From Apostichopus japonicus (Eukaryota > Echinodermata > Holothuroidea > Aspidochirotida > Stichopodidae): DNA of 64,000 bases. This document shows positions 42,861-55,000 of this stretch, piece after piece. Made by a program: the position numbers and the translations under genes. The stretch lies in NCBI RefSeq assembly GCF_037975245.1, contig NC_092576.1:40180111-40244110 (forward strand). The letters are read 5' to 3'. The notes under the pieces were generated by a model, which was not told the origin of the DNA, ran no database searches, and saw only the letters and a program-made list of their open reading frames with translations. Each line of letters starts with the position of its first letter. Position 1 is the stretch's first letter.

Positions 42861-44297
42861 ATATTGGAACCCAACTTTGCCATTAAGAAAAACAAAACTT
42901 TGCGTAATACCATATAACTTCTCTACTTTTTTTTTCAAAATAGCAAATGTGCCTCACTGGCACATTAAGTTTGCCCCTTTGATGAAGAACTGACTTCTGG
43001 ATATTGAGACTTTTTTAATGTTAATATTGTGTTTTAATTCTTTAATTGTAGTCTGTACATGCTATTTTTAAAATGGCATCCCATATCTTTTGTAGCATGG
43101 TAAACGATAAACAATCTCAATAAATAGTATTGATAGCATACTAACACATCATTATATTTAAGTGATATGGCCAGTGTTTATCGATTCATAGCATAACGAG
43201 TGATGGTTGTGGAATGAGAAAGTGCCCCTCTGATGCTGTGCCCCTACCCCACTTTTTGGAAGATTCCTACCCCCTGGGTACATTCATATCATTGTAGCAT
43301 GTTTACAGGTATTTTTATTTTATTTTATGCAGAATACATTATTTAACAAGGGCGTTAATCTTAAACGCGGCGATTGTTTTTCATATTAATTTTTATTTAT
43401 AAAACTCAAATTTCAATATTGTGCTATAATGGTATATGAGCTAATTGTGACTATCGGTAAAACGTATTGGTATATATTTTCTGCAAGTATTCGTCTCGAT
43501 CTCTTTAATGTTATTGACTCAATTCATGATAACACAAGTATCTGATCATTTCATTTAAATTTGTTTTTTCCGAACATGTCTATAACCGCTCAGATAATTT
43601 TATTATGCATTCTCATATTTGATTTATATATTCCTGTTCTATTTTTATTTTCCTCGCATAATAGATCTTTAACTAATCAATAGCTGTTAATACTTCAGAG
43701 ATTCCACGTATGCACTTGTACACTTCTATAAAAAGGAGTACACTAGATAATAAAGATGGGTGTACAATGATAATTATACTGCATTATCATAAGGAATCAT
43801 TCCTGCACTTCTTTGAACACTGCTTACACAGTGTGATAACAGCAGAGATAAAGTGTTCATCGAAATTTGTAATGCAATATTATAAGGATTGATTTTGCAC
43901 TATATTTTTTTAATATTGGGACAATGAACACTGGAGATAAAGTTTACATTGATAACTACGAAAAACTATCACGGTTGTTGCACAGTATAGTTTGACACAC
44001 AATTGATGTGAACACTAGGCATTCTCTTTGATGATTTACTAGCATCATCATATGTACTTTCTTAACATATTATGCATGCTTTTGTGTACATATTATACAG
44101 TTCAGTAAAAGCTACGCAGTTGTGCACCCCATATAGTAGTTGTACAGTTTTAATGCACTATTCGTGTGTACACTGAACCAAAACGATGTACGTTGTTAAA
44201 TGCACATGCGTCATAGTCACTCCCACTGTCCCTGCGTAGACACGAACACTAACACTTGTATATAAGTTGTTTTCTTAATCAGCACGCAGATGAGCTC
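42861..44297. other. No gene recognised
   Basis: AT-rich spacer upstream of Ig unit B. No domain in any frame that I could recognise. Confidence 0.55.
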
Positions 44298-44710
44298 ATG
44301 TTTTAAGTCCTACTGTTTGAGACATAGAGCTGTAAAATTGATTTATCTAAGGTTATTACTTCACACATAGTATTACATACGAATTACTCCATGATCAAGT
44401 GACAATTTCTTTCTTTTCTCGAATATACATATACTTATGGAATGCACTTCCGGTACTTGTTTTTGTTTTCAATTTAAATGGAATCATTCAAAGTTATATT
44501 AGTTTGCTTCAAGTTTTAAGTTCTATTGTTTGATACAGATATGTAAATTAGATATATCTGATTGTATTTTACTTCACAAATAGTAAAAGAAGTTCTTTAC
44601 GATCAGGAGACAAATCTGTTTTACCAATATGCTTGTTGTTATGGAATGCACCACGGTATTTGTTTTTGTTTTCATTTTAAATGGAATCAGTCAAGTTATA
44701 TTAGATTACA
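44298..44710. repeat. Tandem duplication of an about 213-bp unit
   Basis: 44,301-44,500 and 44,513-44,704 share in order: gttttaagt-ct-ttgtttga, gtaaa-ttgat-tatct, acttcaca-atagta, tatggaatgcac, tttgttttca and aaatggaatca. Diverged; no coding sign. Confidence 0.6.
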
Positions 44711-46479
44711 GTTATTGCCTTCTTAATAGATAAACATTGTTTAAATTTAAACTAAATTTCTCATATATTCTTTAGGGTAATTCTCTATTCTAAAATATCC
44801 TACTCATTTCCTGTTTTGATGTACAACAGGTAAAATCCGTATTTACAGTGACAAGCAGTAAAGGAAATTCACAAAGGAAATAATGATTTAATAGTGTCAA
44901 CTTGTAGTCTACTGCACGATACTGCACGATAACCGTATCACAGTATATATAACGTTGAATAGTAGTGAAACACAGTAACTAACACGTCAAAATGACTGAC
45001 AGTCAATACACTATTATTCGAAAGTCACACAGGAAACATTTGTAACGCGCATTGACTTTTGTTTTCTGTGAAGCCAGTTAATAAGCGTGTTGTGCGGAAG
45101 TGTTTATGATGTTACCATTAATTTCACATTCATTGGTTAAAGTGAGAGACACACGATTTTTTTTTTGCAATTTGCCCATCAGTCGATGGTGTATTGGACT
45201 ACATGTAAATTTGATATTACTCTCATCAAATGAGACCCTTTAAGTAAACGTGTATCTCCCCTGCAACATAATAGTTATTCTGATGTATTGTAATAGTCTG
45301 GAGTGTGAATTCAAGCTCGCTGCTTTAAAGGGATCCACTTTGTAAAATGATCACAAGTGATCACACTTAACCGTATCATATTGCAATAAGTTTGAGTTAA
45401 TATAATAGTTACATGTTTTGCATATTGACCGGCATTTTCTTTTAAGGTTCATTTTGGTTTCATCCCATTAAAAGTTATTATTCTGTTGGAACATGTAACA
45501 TGAGTGATAAGTTATTTGTTTCGACTCATAAATAATGTTATCAAAAAGTTAATTATGTAGTCCACCGCCATTTCACTCACTACGGATACTGATGAGCCAG
45601 AGATTACCTCCTGTTCCCCATTGTTTGGTACATGCCGTGTCACAGTATCTTACTCCATCTCTAACCAGTTGTCCTACATAGCTCATCAGGCACATATTCT
45701 ATGTTATCAACAACAGTATCTTCACAGATCGCTTCACTCGGTAACCAACGTTATTACTTTTACCTTGACATATCCTAAACATGTCACTACAGAGTCAACA
45801 CTTCTTTGTAAACAAGTCTTGTTATGATTGATTCAAAATAAATAGGAAATGCAATCTTAAGAAGACTGAAGCTGCTTCGTGATGGTACAATAAAGGACGT
45901 TTAACTAAATTGGGATGCTTTATGATGAATATAAAACTGCATCGTTTGTTTATTATTTTCATTTTTGTTTGTAGCCTCTAATTATTGATACATTCTTCAC
46001 TAATTGGGTGAAAATAATATCTTTCTGTGTATTATCTCTTTGAAATTTTCAGGTTACTGATTTACATTGAGTGCCATACTCGCCAGTATTAGACAGACCC
46101 ATATAATGCCCACCACACATATTTGAGGTAAATTTAAAATCGTTAGAAGCATATACTAACATCTAAATAAGTTAATGCGAGAAAATGAAAATGAAAATTA
46201 ACCTTGGCATTCCACGAAAAGCTTTTACAGGTAGCCTTAATAATTATGAAGAAGATACGATTACTGAGTCTTTGCAGCACACATAGGACAAGGAATGGTA
46301 GTGAACCACAAAAGCTCAACTATGAGTAAACATTTTAGGTACAATTGGTGAAAGAGAATGATGCTTTTAAACCTATAACCACAAGGTCAGTATTTGTATT
46401 CTTATTGTACTTTCCAGAATAGTCATGTCTGACTTGCTAATGCAGTATTGGAAGATGGTGATGAACATTGAATAAACAA
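44711..46479. other. No gene recognised
   Basis: AT-rich spacer. A 68-codon plus frame at 45,621-45,827 is probably chance. Confidence 0.55.
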
Positions 46480-46980
46480 AACTACGTTATGTCAGATTGG
46501 ACTGACCAAAGTACTATAACAGCGGTGAATTATACATTCCATAAGATTTACAGCAGATGATACTGATGTTCAATTATAACAAAAATACCGAAACGCAACA
46601 TGCTATTGTATTATTGCGACACGAACATTTTAATGTATGTCACCGAAATCCGTTATGGTGATATTCAGGTTTTAATATTTCAGTGCTTGGGTAAAGAAAC
46701 AGTACACCTTTAATTATCTTAAGTATAATTAACAGTCAAGGAAGGGGTTTTGCAATGTATTTTTGGCTATCGCGCTAGGAGTTGAAAGGTAGAAAAGGCC
46801 TACTTTGAACACAATAAGCGAAACAAATGTTGGGAACTTCCTTGTTCTAAGTCGAAAGTGTAAGTGTTGAAAAGGAAAAAAACAGGATAATATCGGGGCT
46901 TTAATTGTTCCTTCTTTCATTATCACATTTAAGTTGTTGAAGGCAATACGATATAGTTGTAAGTTGTTGACTAAATCTAT
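46480..46980. repeat. Dispersed repeat copy beside the (TA)n palindrome
   Basis: cattccataagatttacagc near 46,537 matches cattccataagatgtatagc near 17,226; the block 46,770-46,930 (gaacacaataagcg, gtcgaaagtgtaagtg, aacaggataatatc) matches 39.5 and 17.5 kb. Confidence 0.65.
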
Positions 46981-46996
46981 CACGCGTGGACTGTTA

Positions 46997-47334
<338 letters not shown>

Positions 47335-47974
47335 TTAACTTACGGTGACACTATCAGTTAACATACTGTAAAGCAATTGCCATTTTCCAGTATGGACTGA
47401 TTAGGCAAACAACGGTATCACCTGGTAATTATGTAGCAGACTTCAATCCCAATAAACGAGAATGTACAATTGTTGTTTTTGCTTCCATCAAAAGGCAAGG
47501 AACTAGATATGAAATGTCCATCAGATAGGCAACTCCTTGGATTGCCCTATTGTTTCTATTGGTGGTCCTGTGGTCTAACCTTAACTGACATAATACATAT
47601 TAAGCTCTCAGCGATCGTATGGGTTGCATTATCCCGTATACCAACCAATGTACATAGTTTGCCTTGAACACCAACGTATCTTTATATAAAAAGTATGTGC
47701 TATTAAGAAGAAAGAGGATACAAGAAAATAGGAAAAATGAAGCTTGGAGTGGCATGCATTATCCTTCCCCTTTTCATCTACATCATCTTTTTGCAAACAG
47801 AAATAAGTGCATTCAGTAGTCTGTGCCGATGCAACAACTATATGGTAACATGATTTAGGAATACTTTAAGATGAAGTAGGGTGATTCCAGTGGTCTTCAT
47901 CACTTTGTTGTAATCGACATAGGTAAAACAAATTGTGATAATTATCTCATTGTTCTCATTTGCCTTGTTCACAC

Positions 47975-48070
47975 GTAAGAACGCACTCGTACTTCAAGTC
48001 CGCAAGGCTAATAATTCCCTTAGTGTGCAAGCTTGCGTAATGGTACTTGAAGTCCGCGTGCGTTCTTAAG
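47975..48070. repeat. Short inverted repeat, 96 bp
   Basis: gtaagaacgcactcgtacttcaag on the left and its approximate reverse complement on the right (acttgaagtccgcgtgcgttctta), with inner cgcaag/cttgcg. Probably a small hairpin element. Confidence 0.5.
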
Positions 48071-48439
48071 AATAACCCTCCTTTCCGGGTTTCTTCAGTC
48101 CCTCTTGCGTTCGTAATGAGTGTACTGTGAAAAGTCGCGGACTTATGGTGACCCGATATTTCCAGTTAAGTTATAATATCCGCTCTATCCAGTTGACATT
48201 TGGCGGGTATCTTCTGTTCAGTGTAGTCATCTTTACTCCAAAACTGGTATTTTCAGATTGAGTAACTTATACTAAATGTGTTCAATTGAAAGCAGTGTTT
48301 GCTGGCGATGATAGAAATGTATTGCCCTCTTGTTTTTCATATTTAGATACATATATTGAACTTTATCTTTCTCTGTCAAATTATGGAAGACTAGTTGAAC
48401 TTTTTATGTAAACCTAAATTTAAAGGTTGAACATTTTAT

Positions 48440-48766
<327 letters not shown>

Positions 48767-48769
48767 CCA

Positions 48770-49849
48770 AGTCTCACGATGGCTTATTTGGTGCAATTAA
48801 ACCACTACGGGGCAAAACAGTTTCTCTCTTCCATTTTCTGTTATAGAGGGATACGTTTGGAAGCATTCATTTTGTCTCATTGATTAAGCTGCATTTGAAT
48901 TAATGATCATATGCATCTAATGATAAGAATGTTTTAACATATCAATTGTATTCAGTAGCATTTGCAATGAATCTGCCACAGTTACCAGTTATAAAATATG
49001 TCTGAAGAACATGTGCCTCACAATTTGTATGTATATCTTTATCTAGAACGTGCTACCAAAGTGCAGCTATACACATTTAAGTGTTAACACCTATATATCT
49101 CCTATCAGGACTTTTTCCATTTGTAGCCCCCTTTTCGTTAACATTGAAGGATAACTCTGTTCTAGCTCGTATTTTATGATTACTCATTTAATTCTTAAAA
49201 TTCAATCTGAACATTGAATTAATTCACTAAAACTAAATACTTCTATTTCATTAACACGTCTTATTTTGCTTAATATATATACAGGGAGTATGCAATTAAT
49301 TTACGTAGATACATCTGTCAACTAATACACAAGATATGTTTGTTTTTCAGGATACAACCGATACAAAATTCGTAAAGGCCAAATGCTTGTCAAACGAAGT
49401 AACTTTCATGCGCTGTAGTTTAACTTGATGCAACGTGTGGATTATCTCTTAATATTTTCAAGTAATACGTTTCCTTATTGGAATTGTTGTCAATCCAACA
49501 CAGTATCGTGCTACGTTTGTCAATTTTTGTTATGAAGTTATTTTGTTTTATTTTTCCTTGTATTTTCTGTTATTCTTTTTATTGAAGTTTGCACCCAACG
49601 ATCTTATTACAGAAAAAGAGATCTAACGACATGTACATGGCTAAAGATACATCCAACTTTTATGTTTGAAGGAAACAAAACGTGTATGCCAAACTTAATA
49701 AAAAAAAGTTGAAGGTTTACAGTCTTGTATGAGGCTAATGCCTCCTCACACGACTTTACAACTTAACCCCTGGTCATTGGTAACTTGTCACACCTACACA
49801 CCAAAGTGTGCACAATTCAATCAATCTCTCCTGGGGCACCACAGTGCAC
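48770..49849. other. No gene recognised
   Basis: AT-rich spacer after the longest microsatellite, leading into the SINE. Confidence 0.55.
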
Positions 49850-50081
49850 CACAACCACGTGTCCCCCGGGGGACTTCCCATAGGGTGCAGCCACAAACCG
49901 GCGCACGCAACTATATTTACAAGTTACCTCGCAGGTCCCCATTTATACACCTGGGTGAAGAGAGGCAATGGAGATAAAGCGCCTTGCACAAGGACACAAC
50001 GCAATGATCTGGCCAGGGCTCGAACCTGTAATCCTTAGATCACAAGTCCACTGCCTTAACCACTTGACCACAACGCCCTCC
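49850..50081 (-). repeat. tRNA-derived SINE
   Basis: On the minus strand, starting at 50,081: GGAGGGCGTTGTGGTCAAGTGG carries an A-box (TGGTCAAGTGG), and GGTTCGAGCCC at 50,016-50,026 is a good B-box. The body continues GTGTCCTTGTGCAAGGCGC, a stretch resembling the shared central domains of metazoan SINEs. The head is leucine/serine-tRNA-like but cannot fold as a functional tRNA. Similar sequence may extend left to about 49,730. Confidence 0.75.
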
Positions 50082-51950
50082 TAATACACGGAAAGCAATG
50101 AAATATATATTCAAATTGAAAAATTTAGTTTTTGGAAGGATGTATACCAAGCACTGGTGGGGATCATGGGCACCTCAGCTGAGACATTTTCCTTTTTCAG
50201 GAATATATTTTTTTGTGATACTAATTTTCAAGCACAAAAACCCATATTCAATTTCAAGTGCGTACAGTAGAGGAAATAAAACATCAGATGATATTCCAAC
50301 TCATCTTTTATTTGTTTTCATTATAATTATCATATATATATTTTCATCATATTATATATGTTTTCATATATAAAATGTCATTTATTGACCGCAAATGACA
50401 TTGATTGTTGTTAATACTAGCAGAAACGGCGTAAAAACGGTAAAATGTCGCAAACGGTTCACATAATAATGGATTGACTACGCCTACATGTGAGATTAGC
50501 AATAAACATTCTAAACTACACAGTGCCAGTGTCACTGGTGTAACGAATACTTCTGCAATTTTAGTTTAATATTCTTTAAATTTGTTACACTGTTGAATTG
50601 GAAGCCACCCGCCGTGAAATTGTAACCCACAAGCCCTTGCGGTTGTCACCCACATATGTGGTCGCTGAGCGTCTCATGGTCTGTATTTATGTATTTACCT
50701 AGTTCCATGGTTGTAACATCATATTTATGCAAACGTTGGTATGGTATGCATACTGTACATATGCAAGATCTTGTTAGTAGTAGTAGTAGTACTGTACTTA
50801 TACATAGTGACACCGCTTTTTTTCTTCTCGACGTATAGCTTCTCCAAACTATGTTTTATTACCGGACAACTATTTTCATAACATTGGACTATGGTGGGGA
50901 GAATGCTGAATTGAATATACAATAAAGATAGTGAGTTAGTATTCCTTCGATCAGTTTGATCGAACGATTGGAACTTGAGCTAGCTGTTAGTAGCCTAGTT
51001 CTTAATATAATATTAGTACCATAGTCAGAGGCCTAGTCCAATAAAGTTATGCTATTAGGCCTAGTCAGAGAGGTCTTGTGAAGATGATCGGAGGTATGTG
51101 ATATCAAGTGTAATATTAATAAGTAACCATAGGCTAGATTTTGCAAATTTATTACTGTTGTCACTAGACTGCTAGTCACATCGACGATCAGCGGTTATTC
51201 GTAATAATATGGCTTTTTTTCGTAATGCATTGCCATGTATTCTCTCATTGGTTTGTTTAAATCATGAGTCAACGTTTTAGCTCAACTTGGCTAGGTGAAT
51301 CCTCATTTTTTGCATGGTTAGTCAGGTAAGCAGATTAAAGTAAGTTATTTTTTTTTCTAAAAATAAACAGTTTTTTTTAATATTTCCCTCTTCAGAACGC
51401 ACGGAATCAATTTAAATGGGAATATTTGAAACCACTGGTCTGGGTCAGTGGGTAAAGCCGCCGGAAACGGTAGCGTGTTGAGATATATTGTGTTATTGCT
51501 TACTTCCTCATATTTATAGAAGGGATAGTTTAGCAGGTTTATCCATTGAGACACAAATTCAAAAAAAATGTAATCACAGTCATAGACAAAACATAAAATA
51601 ACACAATTTACGTTGACTAGTGCATTGTAGTAATAGCTAAGACGGGTTGTCAGCACTATCAATTGAAAATAACTAGCCAATATAAGTATAACAGTTAACA
51701 AGTATATCAATTCGCACTGTTCAAACGAGACTGACGTAATTATCATTCTGTTTGATTTTCGCCTCCAGTTGCAAATAAATTTCTCTATCAATTGCAAGGA
51801 GCTCCACATTGTGCTTTCTGTTTTTAACTAGAATTGAAGTTATGAATATCCTCTATGTGCATATATGGGTTATCGGTAGTTGTCCGAATTGTTCTGCTAC
51901 CATCTGATACTGTTCATCTATCTTCGTTCGGTGATTCCTTCAATTTAATT
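50082..51950. other. Spacer and probable 3' UTR of the pseudokinase receptor
   Basis: The part next to 51,951 is likely 3' UTR; candidate polyadenylation hexamers on the minus strand lie at 51,148-51,153 (AATAAA) and near 51,380 (ATTAAA). A 150-codon hydrophobic minus frame at 51,357-51,809 lies inside it and looks like a chance AT-rich frame. Confidence 0.45.
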
Positions 51951-52034
51951 TTAATTAGCAGTTCCACCCATTGGCATGTATGATTCGGAAAGTGGTATCT
52001 CATAGAAACTGTTTTCTATTAGAGTTTCAAAAAT
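51951..52034 (-). CDS. Pseudokinase receptor last exon: tail with YEIP and YMPM
   Basis: 84 nt including the TAA stop. It encodes 27 residues, ending SFYEIPLSESYMPMGGTAN. YMPM matches YxxM, the p85 SH2 consensus; YEIP is a plausible second SH2 site. A minus-strand AATAAA is visible at 51,148-51,153 and an ATTAAA near 51,380, either of which could end the 3' UTR. Confidence 0.88.
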   Translation of the reverse strand: MFETLIENSFYEIPLSESYMPMGGTAN

Positions 52035-55000
52035 CTGTGAACACAAAAAAAATTACATGTGGATACTTATGATTAGATAAAAAAAAAGTTGTTTCTTAGT
52101 TATGAGAGTCTCTAATGACTTACAAATAATTGGCACGTTGTAAGTTTCATTTTCGAATTCCCAAGAAACAAGTTAAACACATAGTTTGGTGTTCGAGACA
52201 AGAATTAACATATTAACTTAAGCTGGTTGGCATTAGATTGGCTTTAACGGTAACGTAGCAAAATTCACATTCTTTTTTTCATGTGTAACATTATAAAATA
52301 AAATGTACATTGTTTGTTTTTCTGTTCATCTGAAATAAATGCATAACTTAGGAAACGATTTCACTTACTGCTTTGAATGATTCTTTAAGATGATGAATTG
52401 AAGGTCTAAGAGAACATGTTTGACTCCAACAATCAAATAATACCAAGTTCCTGTCAAACGAAAATACAGAATGATATATTCATTGGTTCATCTTGGTACA
52501 CACTATTTCTCTAAGGCAACAGTGAAATTGTTATCAACCTTATATATAACATATTTTGCGAAACGATCTAAGGTTATCGTATATAACTTTCAGAATGTGT
52601 AATACTAAAGAAAGGTATTCAATGTAATGGGTTAAATGTTTACACCCACTATTACGGTGTGAGATGAGAATTAAGTTCTCTCATTTATATATCTAGTCCT
52701 AATTTTCCTAATTATTAATATACCATATCATCACGTAGAGTTCTGACAAGATTTTGGCAGAACCGGATCATGCGTTTTTTTTTTGTGTGTTTTTTTTGTG
52801 AGGTTGTTTATCTCTCACCAGTGCTCATGTGAACACATTAACATTTGTTAAAATACGACCTTAGTGCAGGATTTTTGTATCGTTATTTTTTTTCATTACT
52901 AGTCTCGATGAAAAATATAATGATCTTTTTTCCATGATATATTTATGTGAATTACTGCGATGGTTCACATAATGTATATTAAATGAATAAATGATTAACG
53001 ATTGCCATGGTATTTAGTCAATTTAGTAGATAAAGGATACCTCAGTTGAAAGTATCTCTGAGGCCAATTTAACGTCGGTGCTTTAACATCTTGACCGGGT
53101 TTTATATCTTCATCAACTGGAAACGGAGAGTCTCCTTTGGGAAATATTCGAGAAAAAAAAATAATCATAAATGCTATTTTTCAGAGAATATCCCTTACAA
53201 TGAACTAGTGTGTTGTATCTAACAACATTTTTCTATCAAAAAGGGAAAACAAAACTTTGGTTCAATACATTTGTGTACTTTAAAACGCATGGAACTAAAA
53301 CGATACACCTTTCATGAAAGTATGGCTATTTTAGTTTAAGCCACATTATTTTGCGTATTAAGAAACTAGAAACATAAACGTTGCTTTCTAGATTAAGTGA
53401 CAGGTTATAGGTCGATTTCTCAACGATTTTAATATCGATAGCCTTAAAATCAGCCATGACACTTTAAAAATACAAGCAAAGCAACTTTCCAAAATTGCTA
53501 CTTTCATACGTCATGCTACCTTAATCGAATCTGGTTTTTCAATATTCGTCTTCCTAACATACACAAATGTTAGCAACACTATACTATGATAACGACCATA
53601 TATATGGATTAGGCTCATACACATAATACATGTGTATACTTTATTTACCCATTGATAATATCTCCCATATTACTACAGCTGTGGACCATACATCACTCTC
53701 TGCAGAATATTCATTACGGAAGAAAGATTCTGGTGGAAACTGATTGAAAGAGACAGTATTCATCTGGCAAAAAAAAGAATTGTAAACACCAACTATGGAA
53801 ACACAATTTTTGGGGAATTTTCCATTAATTTGGGAGTTAACATATCCATAATCAACATGTGTAAAACAAAATCTCCGAAAACCTTCTATACACCATCAAA
53901 AAACGACCACGAAAGATGACATTTTGGGTAGTCACGTGACATGTACCTCTGGAATGTCTGAAAACAGAGAATTACCCAAAAGGAGCCTCTGGTCACCGTG
54001 TGACGTCATATTAGGTATACCGCGATAATCAAACGCTGATATATGTACTGTATATACACAGATAGGAAACAATGGTACTGTATTTGGCTTACAATTTCGA
54101 GCGTTTGGAAAGCTGCTAGCTCAAAACAAGAATACATGAATGTTAACAACTAGTTTTAAGACAATTTTAAGCAGACAGAGTGAAATTGATTATGTTATAT
54201 GCAAAATTTCTACTCAAATGGAGGCATTTTTTACATAGCGGAGCGTCAATAGGTACGTAAGATACAATATACTGTAGAGCATGCAAGCAGCTTGCCGATT
54301 CCTTAATACAAGTTGATCGCAAGATACCGCAAACTGAACAGAAGAATGCGCGATTACCCCAAAAAAACACTAAACATAATCGAACAATTACGAGGAGACG
54401 CTTGCCCGAATCTGCCAGGGTAGCATATGCATGACTAAGCTTCAGTTGAACATAGCCCTTTAGTTACTCGTTTTAATATCCAAAACTACAAACACAGAAA
54501 CAAGTATCCCGTCCATCAACCAACTTTAGCAGTGAATATCCAAATCCACGTTTCACGTTCAATCCTGGGCGAAATACTACCGGGACTTTATGCAATTCCA
54601 TAGAGTTAATTCTAGTTAAAACAGGCCTTGATCACTAACATCCTACAATCACAACACAGTTACTTACGAAATAAAACGTCCGATTGCTAGATAGTACCGT
54701 TTTATCCACTCCTTGGACCATACAGATGCCACAACAAACAAAACGGACAATATTACATATGTATCCAGGGGCGTATCCAGGGGGGGCGCAACAGGCGCGC
54801 GCCCCCCCTATTGGCCGTCACCAAAAAAGAAAAAAGTTTAGCAAAAAAAAAAAAAAAAAAAAAATTGATGACGACCTTTATGTGAGATGTCGGTGATCGC
54901 TCAACCCCCCCCCCTCCCGTATGCTTTATTTTTTGTTTGCCAAAAAAAGGTTCTGGCGAAGTTCGGCGGCATAATAGTTTTAGAAACATAGATGGTAATT

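Noticed and set aside
51357..51809. 150-codon hydrophobic minus-strand frame
   Set aside because: Sits in the probable 3' UTR of the pseudokinase gene; Leu/Ile/Tyr/Phe richness follows from AT content, and no family is recognised.
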